Part shown: positions 43,758 through 49,677 of the stretch, one piece after another
Layout of the letters: every line of letters starts with the position of its first letter
How positions within the stretch are numbered: the stretch's first letter is position 1
The notes under the pieces: generated by a model
Database searches by the model: none
What the model saw: only the letters and a program-made list of their open reading frames with translations
Told to the model about the DNA's origin: nothing
From: JAVZOV01 sp049976445
GTDB taxonomy: Archaea > Thermoproteota > Thermoprotei > Gearchaeales > WAQG01
Assembly (NCBI GenBank): GCA_049976445.1
Contig: JBMFIF010000005.1
Location: forward strand, 1-49,677
Direction: 5' to 3'
DNA length: 49,677 nt
Translations under genes and position numbers: made by a program

Positions 43758-45275
43758 CTATAACCTCCTTAATCTTGGGTTTAATATTTCATCTATCGCA
43801 TGACCAATAAATACAAAACTTAATGATATTAATGCTATTAAAAGTCCTGGTGGAACCCACCACCACCACATATTACCACCTATTGCGTTATATATCTCGG
43901 CATCGTGTAGTATTGAACCCCATGTTGGAAGTGTTGGATCACCAAGACCTAAAAAGCTAAGACTGGCTTCGGTAAGTATTGCGTCAGGTACCCCTAATGC
44001 AAGGTTTGCAAATGCATATGGTGTTAGATGAGGTGTTATATGTCTCATTATGATTCTTGTGCTACCGGCTCCTACGGCTTTTGCTGCTTCAACAAATTGT
44101 ACTTCTTTGAGTTGTAATGCAACACTTCTACCAACTCTTGCTATTCCCATCCATCCAAAAGCAGCAATAAAGAATACGATATTCCATATACTAGGTCTAA
44201 AAACTATAGCTATTGCAATTAAAATCGGTAATTTTGGAATCGCTATAAGCACATCTACGATTCTCATCATAATCTCATCAATTTTTCCACCAAAATATCC
44301 GCTTACAACACCATAAATAATACCTATACCTACACTTATAAGCGAAGTTAATATTCCAATCATTAGAGCTATAGGTACGCCCCATATTATTCCCATAAAT
44401 AAATCTCTGTGCAAAGTATCTGTACCAAGAAGTCCATAGGACTTGCCACCTATTAATAGATTCATACTTTCAACCTTAAAATTAGGATCAATCACTAAAC
44501 CTGATACTCCTGATGCTAAATCTAGAAAAGTAACTATTATTTTATATTTACCTTTAAGTACTGGTGCATTGCTTTCGCCTATATGATTTTGCTCTCCCAT
44601 AATAACTGTTGACGCTATAAGATTTTCGCTTCTTATTGTTTTATTGAAGTGCTTTTGAAGCCATATTGATAAAACTTGATTTATATTTAGATCATTAAGT
44701 ATGTAGAGTTTGAGCGTAGCTGTTTGTATAGTTTTGGTGGCATTTATTTGCGGAAAACTTTTTTGCTCAGCGATAGGTATGATAAGACCATCCGGTCGCA
44801 CGATATAAATTGAATACAACTGTACACCCATATTCATAGAATAACTAAAAGTAACACTGAAAACTGTCGATGCAGGATCTGGATAATCATCAAATGGATA
44901 ATCAAACTCTAATGATGCATTAACTGCAGGAAGAGAAATTTCTCCTCCACCAGAAGCATAACGCCATGTAGCATTTAGGATACTAAAGCTTGTTATATTT
45001 TCAGGGTAAGGTAAGTTTTTACCAATCAGTGAACTTGCCCAAACTGGAGGAACTCCTTGAGGATTATTTTGCCAATATTCAGTAAGTCTCCAATAATATG
45101 GATTCACAGGTGCTATCACAGGTGAAAAAACAGCTATTAAAATGAAAATAGAAAGCAATAAAAGTCCCAACATACCTATTTTATGCTTCTTATATTCATA
45201 CCAAAAATCTCTTAATCTTTCCATTAACAATGTACGTTTTTTCGGTACTAATACTGTTTTTGATGAACCGCTCAT
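43758..45275 (-). CDS. oppC: Peptide ABC transporter permease, OppC/DppC-type, with large insertion
   Basis: Permease of the binding-protein-dependent type. The first membrane span (residues about 35-57) is followed by an insertion of about 210 residues, presumably outside the cell, with beta-rich composition (SVTFSYSMNMGVQLYSIYIV). The permease domain then starts near LLGTDTLHRDLFMGI and contains the EAA loop EAAKAVGAGSTRIIMRHI. Ordinary OppC proteins have about 300 residues; this one has 505. Its stop is 2 bp before the oppD start. Confidence 0.94.
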   Translation of the reverse strand: MSGSSKTVLVPKKRTLLMERLRDFWYEYKKHKIGMLGLLLLSIFILIAVFSPVIAPVNPYYWRLTEYWQNNPQGVPPVWASSLIGKNLPYPENITSFSILNATWRYASGGGEISLPAVNASLEFDYPFDDYPDPASTVFSVTFSYSMNMGVQLYSIYIVRPDGLIIPIAEQKSFPQINATKTIQTATLKLYILNDLNINQVLSIWLQKHFNKTIRSENLIASTVIMGEQNHIGESNAPVLKGKYKIIVTFLDLASGVSGLVIDPNFKVESMNLLIGGKSYGLLGTDTLHRDLFMGIIWGVPIALMIGILTSLISVGIGIIYGVVSGYFGGKIDEIMMRIVDVLIAIPKLPILIAIAIVFRPSIWNIVFFIAAFGWMGIARVGRSVALQLKEVQFVEAAKAVGAGSTRIIMRHITPHLTPYAFANLALGVPDAILTEASLSFLGLGDPTLPTWGSILHDAEIYNAIGGNMWWWWVPPGLLIALISLSFVFIGHAIDEILNPRLRRL

Positions 45276-45281
45276 TTCTAT

Positions 45282-46337
45282 CTAACCCACTTTAACTCTA
45301 GGATCAAAGATACCATATAATAAATCTGCTATAAAATTAGCAAGCACTAAAAGTATGGTACTAATATAAAATAAAGCCATTACAACTGGTATATCACCAT
45401 TCAATATGGCATTCCAATACAAAGTTCCCATACCATTCCAATTAAACACTGCCTCTGTAATTATAGCACCACCAAAAGTACCAGCTAATGCTAAAGCAAT
45501 TAAAGTTATAATGGGAGGCGCGGCATTCTTAAGCGCATGCCCATATAGAATTCTTCGATCAGGTAATCCTTTAGCTTTCGCAGTGATTATGTAATCCTCT
45601 GTGAAAATGTTAATGAGAAGATTACGGGTTTGTAACGCCCAACCACCATAACTGACTAATACAAGAGCAGATACAGGGAGTATCAAATGCCATAATAAAT
45701 CTAACGTATATAAAAATGGATTAGTCGGGGCTGGTTGAGAAGTCGTACCACCGGTTGGAAATCCAAATCCAGTATAGTATTTGAGAAGATAACCGAAAAC
45801 ATATATAAGCAACATGCCAACCCACCAAGATGCAAAACTCCAACCTATAAGACCAGATATAATAACACTTTTATCTGAAAGACTCCCTGGCTTCATTGCT
45901 ACTCTAGTGCCTAACAACACACCTATGATAACAGTCATTATAGTTGCGGTACCAAAAAGTATAAGCGTATTAGGTAATCGCTGCAATATTAGTGTAGTTA
46001 TATCATTCGTATCACCCTCTTGATACCACGATATACCAAAATTAAACGTAAGAACACGCCAACTAAAATCTATTAATCTCTCCCAAATCGGTTTATCAAG
46101 ACCTAACGCCTGAATCCTAAGAGTAGCATTACCTTCTATCCATTTAGATATGAGATTAGGATCACACCCACCATGTTTACATCCAGAAGTTATTGCCGCT
46201 GCAGTTTGTTGTCTAACCTGAGTTATCACCTGATTCACAAAAACAACATCAAAAAGTAAAAACGTTATAGCAACTACAGCAAGAATAACAATTACTGAAT
46301 TTATTGATCTTAAAACGATATACCTTTTATAACCCAT
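45282..46337 (-). CDS. oppB: Peptide ABC transporter permease, OppB/DppB-type
   Basis: Partner permease with an N-terminal span followed by a short extracellular loop with HGGCDP, then the integral permease domain. The EAA loop is YIITAKAKGLPDRRILYGHALKN. The conserved ending is FNWNGMGTLYWNAIL and LLYGIFDPRVKVG. At 351 residues it is near the usual size. It lies 130 bp downstream of the binding protein and 6 bp before oppC. Confidence 0.95.
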   Translation of the reverse strand: MGYKRYIVLRSINSVIVILAVVAITFLLFDVVFVNQVITQVRQQTAAAITSGCKHGGCDPNLISKWIEGNATLRIQALGLDKPIWERLIDFSWRVLTFNFGISWYQEGDTNDITTLILQRLPNTLILFGTATIMTVIIGVLLGTRVAMKPGSLSDKSVIISGLIGWSFASWWVGMLLIYVFGYLLKYYTGFGFPTGGTTSQPAPTNPFLYTLDLLWHLILPVSALVLVSYGGWALQTRNLLINIFTEDYIITAKAKGLPDRRILYGHALKNAAPPIITLIALALAGTFGGAIITEAVFNWNGMGTLYWNAILNGDIPVVMALFYISTILLVLANFIADLLYGIFDPRVKVG

Positions 46338-46467
46338 GCTTCTCTTGTTATCTTATATTTAACATCTATAAAAACGTTTTCATAACACAAAAATAGTAAT
46401 CATAAGACTAATGACAATAACAGTTAAAACCAAATCAAATCATAAAAAATAAAATTTATGTTTATTT

Positions 46468-49056
46468 TTATCGTCTTCTTAACACGATTATAGCTGCTAG
46501 AGCTACAATTAGTACAACAATAGCCCCACCTATTACTGCTAGATTTGGTCCGGCTGCAGGTGTAGGTATAGGACTGGGCGTAGTAGTTGTTGTCGTAGTT
46601 GTCGTGGTTGTCATAGTTGTCGTGGTTGTCGTAGTTATTGGTGGTGTTGGTGTAGTTGTTGTCGTGGTTGGTGAGCCAGAAACTAATGAGAATGAAGCAG
46701 ATGCTGTTACAGGAACACCATATTGGGCACTAAGTACATAAACTTTCACCAAATATGTGCCAGGTGATAATTTTGCAAGGTCAGATGGACTCAAAGTTAC
46801 TGTAAATCCAGTTGCAGATGGTGTTGCAGTTCCATTTAATACCGGAACATTTGTACTGGAATATACATAGTAATACACAGTAGCATCAGTATAAACCTTT
46901 CCTTCAACAGTAACTGGTATATTTATTGTAAGTGGAATACCGCTAAATGCTATAGGTGGAACTTTAACGCTTACTTCTGGTTTAAGTATCGTAGCCCATT
47001 GACTCCATCTATCCGGACCATATGGATAGTTTTCAAATGCAACAGCATGTATGTAGTTTGAGGCAGTATTATACTCTACAAGCTTAAATGGACCATCACC
47101 TATGAGTGCATGATTATACGTATTTATAAAATTAATTGCTCTTTGATAATAAGCACCAACATCTGATGAGGATATGTATCCAGATAAAGCCTTTGGCACA
47201 AAATTACTTTTCATCATGTCTGTTAATGCCTGCTTTATCAGTGCAGCATCACTTGAAGTTATAAGATTTAACCATTCCACTCCAGCAGCATCAGCATCAG
47301 TTTGTGAGAACCTAGCCTTATTATAATCAACTACAACTTTCTCCATTGCTGCATATAAGTACCATGGCGCAGCTGGGAAGAAATCATAGAAATCAAGAAT
47401 CATCGATGGATCTGGATACCAATAATTACCATAAACTGCTATAGAAGTACTATTTATAATTTTTATACCCTTAATTAATGGAATCATATAACCTACTACT
47501 GATGTATAGTATGAATCAGATGGTGTCGTCCCACTAGCCCATTGGAAGAACATGTAGAGTTGATATATGACATCATTCATTGTTATTGGTGATCCATCAT
47601 GCCATCCGCCTCTAAAATCAAAATTATAGACAATCTGAACTTTTGCTTTTACATTACTGCCAACTGTTTGCCATGACTTAGTTGTCGTGTTCCATTTGAT
47701 TGCATCTGAAGGAACTGGAATTGTAGGCTCAGAAGGATTAGATTGGATTGTGTACGATTTTACCCTCCAAGGTTCAAATATGCCTGTGTGTGGGTCCGGC
47801 CAATCTCCAGGGTCATAAAGTGTCCATCTAACTATTACTGAGTAAACATCCTGGAATCCACCTATTTGGTTCATCGCTCCTTGGAAGAGATACTTTGTTC
47901 CAGCTCTTAATACTGTAGAATTACCATAATGCGCATTCATAAACGTCCATCTATTAGGTAAACCAGAACCGAAATCCATTACTGCACCTTCTAAACCTTT
48001 GTGTATTGCATAATATTCTATTCCAGAACCTATGAAAACTCTAACAGATTCTTCTAAGCCGAGCAAATTCTCTTTAATGAATAATTTATTTCTCTGTTCT
48101 AATGATGTGAAGTTACCAGATAGAAGTTCGTTTCCTATTTTATCAAGCGTAGCATTCGCATAATTCCACCAGCCTGATACTTGATATCCAGGCATGTAAC
48201 CGTAGAAAGGTGCATACATTTGTACTGGGTTTACGTCACTGTATTTAGTGAATGCTGATGCGCCCCAACCTTCAGTATAGATGTGCCATCCTAACTCTTT
48301 AGGATCACTGCCATAAACTAAGGCAAATGCTTTGAACAGATCACCATAAATTGGTTCTACGTTTAGACCAAATTTTGTTAACTCATTTTGGAACCAGATA
48401 CCAAAATTATATCTGACTGGGTCATCAGTTCTAATGAAGAACTTTACTGTTATAGGTTGTCCATTATAATACCATTTGCCTCCTTGTTGGACTGCTCCAT
48501 GTGCTATTAAGACAGAACTCATTATTTTGAAAGCATATGCTTCATCGAAATGGATGTTTAATGAGTCTATGTAAGGTGCTATGTAAATGTAGTCTGGACT
48601 TGATGCTTCCACTGATGTAACCATTGGTAAGCCTCCACCTGATAATATACCTTGAACGAAGTAGTTTCTATCTATTAAGAAGTTCGTTGCATATCTGAAT
48701 TCTTTATATTCGAATGGGTTAAATACTCCTGTGACGCTCATCGGTACTGGGTTATAAAGGAAGCTGTAATATCCACCGTTTGGGTTGGGTAGAAGTTGTA
48801 CGTTTGGATTATTTTGATATTGTAGAACGAGGTTTGGTAGTAGTCTGAAACCGTGAAAGTATATGTCTCCGCTTGCTACTTTTGTTAATGCCAGTGAATC
48901 ATCGCGTATTCCTGTAAGTATATACTCACGTGAAACGGGTCCTGTTTGTGTTTGTGCTAATGTTCTCGGTATTGCTGATGCAATTACCGCAGCTATTAAT
49001 ATTGTCATTAATACTGTCATTAGCGTTTTTTTAATTAAAGATTCAGTTATTTTCAT
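46468..49056 (-). CDS. Peptide/sugar-binding lipo- or surface-anchored protein (SBP family 5)
   Basis: Extracellular solute-binding protein of the transporter, 862 residues. An N-terminal signal peptide (residues about 8-34) ends near RTLAQTQTG. The SBP family 5 fold runs from about residue 40 to 700, with typical segments FNPFEYKEFRYATNFLIDR and NFDFRGGWHDGSPITMNDVI. A beta domain (about 710-800) is followed by a Thr/Pro-rich stalk with long Thr runs and a C-terminal membrane helix ending RRR. This anchor layout is common in archaea. The stalk is encoded by ACC/ACA/ACT repeats, which may vary in length between strains. Confidence 0.95.
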   Translation of the reverse strand: MKITESLIKKTLMTVLMTILIAAVIASAIPRTLAQTQTGPVSREYILTGIRDDSLALTKVASGDIYFHGFRLLPNLVLQYQNNPNVQLLPNPNGGYYSFLYNPVPMSVTGVFNPFEYKEFRYATNFLIDRNYFVQGILSGGGLPMVTSVEASSPDYIYIAPYIDSLNIHFDEAYAFKIMSSVLIAHGAVQQGGKWYYNGQPITVKFFIRTDDPVRYNFGIWFQNELTKFGLNVEPIYGDLFKAFALVYGSDPKELGWHIYTEGWGASAFTKYSDVNPVQMYAPFYGYMPGYQVSGWWNYANATLDKIGNELLSGNFTSLEQRNKLFIKENLLGLEESVRVFIGSGIEYYAIHKGLEGAVMDFGSGLPNRWTFMNAHYGNSTVLRAGTKYLFQGAMNQIGGFQDVYSVIVRWTLYDPGDWPDPHTGIFEPWRVKSYTIQSNPSEPTIPVPSDAIKWNTTTKSWQTVGSNVKAKVQIVYNFDFRGGWHDGSPITMNDVIYQLYMFFQWASGTTPSDSYYTSVVGYMIPLIKGIKIINSTSIAVYGNYWYPDPSMILDFYDFFPAAPWYLYAAMEKVVVDYNKARFSQTDADAAGVEWLNLITSSDAALIKQALTDMMKSNFVPKALSGYISSSDVGAYYQRAINFINTYNHALIGDGPFKLVEYNTASNYIHAVAFENYPYGPDRWSQWATILKPEVSVKVPPIAFSGIPLTINIPVTVEGKVYTDATVYYYVYSSTNVPVLNGTATPSATGFTVTLSPSDLAKLSPGTYLVKVYVLSAQYGVPVTASASFSLVSGSPTTTTTTPTPPITTTTTTTMTTTTTTTTTTTPSPIPTPAAGPNLAVIGGAIVVLIVALAAIIVLRRR

Positions 49057-49350
49057 TGTGAAAACCTCAACTATTAATATAGTGTTAGTAACTTAAATAT
49101 TTTTCGTAAAACTTGCGTTGTTGCATAATTTTGATGTGCTTTTTGTGTTGAGAATTCTTGTGGATTAATAGTTTGATGATGTTTTCTCACAGTTTTGATG
49201 AACATTCTTAACTGTTCACATCAAGTCGCATCACAAAAGTATCATTAGGTATGAGGAAACACATTAAACGTATCATAAAACCACGCACAAATTATGCAAC
49301 AAAGCAGTAAAACTAAAATGAATATTGATCAATTTTTATTAATATTGGAT
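49057..49350. other. Gap holding the opp promoter and a family A element
   Basis: A TATA-like region (AAATATTTAAG on the minus strand, 49090-49100) lies close to the SBP start at 49056. The family A element occupies 49114-49306. The rest is AT-rich and empty. Confidence 0.55.
49106..49314 (+). mobile_element. Family A MITE-like element with perfect 8-bp target duplication
   Basis: The element itself is 49114-49306 (193 bp), with ends TGCGTTGTTGCATAATT and AATTATGCAACAAAGCA. GTAAAACT is present on both sides (49106-49113 and 49307-49314). The interior has an inverted repeat around TTGATGAAC and GTTCACATCAA. It begins 57 bp upstream of the SBP start codon, so it borders the opp operon promoter. 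Confidence 0.9.
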
Positions 49351-49677
49351 TTAATTATTATATTTTGTTGATTCTATTATTATATTTATATAACTTTTTA
49401 TCGTTATTATGATTCCTGCTAGGAGTAGTATTGAGCCTGGTAAGCTGAATATTAGCCATGGTTTTTGGTACGCTAGTGTTATGTAATTATATTTTATTGT
49501 GTATGTGTTGTTTATTATTAATATTTTTGGTGATCCTTTGAGTGTTAATGTTTTTGTGTTATTTAGTATTATTTGTGTTGTGTTTTCTTGGTTTTTGTAT
49601 TGGATTATTAGTGTAATGTTTAGTGGTTTGGTGTTATTTGTTGTTAATGTTATTGTTGAGTTTAATGATATATAGTT
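49351..49677 (-). CDS. C-terminal part of a membrane-anchored surface protein (partial)
   Basis: An open reading frame of 108 codons runs in from the right edge of the window and ends with TAA at 49351. The visible part is Asn/Thr-rich (SLNSTITLTTNNTKPLNITL), with several Asn-x-Ser/Thr sites, then a stretch rich in Lys and Ile. A membrane segment (WLIFSLPGSILLLAGIII) follows, with a short tail. The start and most of the protein lie outside the window. The coding strand is extremely rich in A and C, so the plus strand is T/G-rich. Confidence 0.72.
   Translation of the reverse strand, partial: NYISLNSTITLTTNNTKPLNITLIIQYKNQENTTQIILNNTKTLTLKGSPKILIINNTYTIKYNYITLAYQKPWLIFSLPGSILLLAGIIITIKSYINIIIESTKYNN

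Noticed and set aside
46568..46680. Regulatory or satellite repeat in the GTTGTCGTGG region
   Set aside because: It is the coding sequence of the Thr-rich stalk of the binding protein, in frame throughout.

Overview
The window looks like about 50 kb of an AT-rich chromosome from a TACK-type (Thermoproteota or related), probably thermophilic, archaeon. The grounds are RadA, a PolB1-like DNA polymerase, the ribosome-biogenesis nuclease Nob1, an archaeal class I fructose-bisphosphate aldolase, Trm5, a proteasome beta subunit, RtcA, RqcH/NEMF, BRE/TATA-like promoters with short or absent leaders, a C/D box sRNA, and a tRNA with an intron at a non-canonical position. No lineage can be named from sequence reading alone. 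Gene density is high. Four convergent gene pairs overlap at their stop codons.

Layout. 0-4.2 kb: radA, two tandem DUF131 membrane proteins with a sugar nucleotidyltransferase, then a RadA paralogue overlapping a small unknown helical protein. 4.3-7.5 kb: RqcH, thymidine kinase, Mut7-C nuclease-like protein. 7.5-10.7 kb: four consecutive CBS-only genes (about 14 CBS domains) that read as one operon ending in the Mut7-C gene. 10.8-16.9 kb: Lrp/AsnC regulator, NAD kinase, Nob1, an RNA m5C methyltransferase with a PUA domain, biotin ligase, and two zinc-ribbon membrane proteins. 17-26.8 kb: class II ribonucleotide reductase, TatC (with an extra zinc ribbon) and TatA, DNA polymerase B, a C/D box sRNA, a GTPBP1-like GTPase, two small proteins. 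26.8-32.0 kb: aldolase, A24 prepilin peptidase, PfkB kinase, archaeal ATPase, and an SDR that lacks the usual catalytic pair.

32.1-35.8 kb is an accessory island next to tRNA-Lys(UUU). It holds a HEPN/MNT pair, a coiled-coil protein, an IS5-like remnant, a GC-rich decayed IS1595-like transposase, and copies of two small non-coding mobile families. Family A has termini TGCTTTGTTGCATAATT; family B is 90 bp with termini GGTAGTCT/AGACTACC. Copies of both families elsewhere in the window keep 8-bp target-site duplications.

35.9-49.7 kb: aminotransferase, Trm5, a proteasome beta subunit whose catalytic Thr1 is replaced by Ala, Nog1-like GTPase, RtcA, SAM hydrolase, a complete dipeptide/oligopeptide ABC transporter (SBP, B, C, D, F), and the 3' end of a membrane-anchored surface protein.

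The best candidates for something undescribed are the RadA paralogue with its overlapping unknown partner, the CBS operon, the two short mobile families, and the 114-bp identical tract shared by the two transporter ATPase genes.
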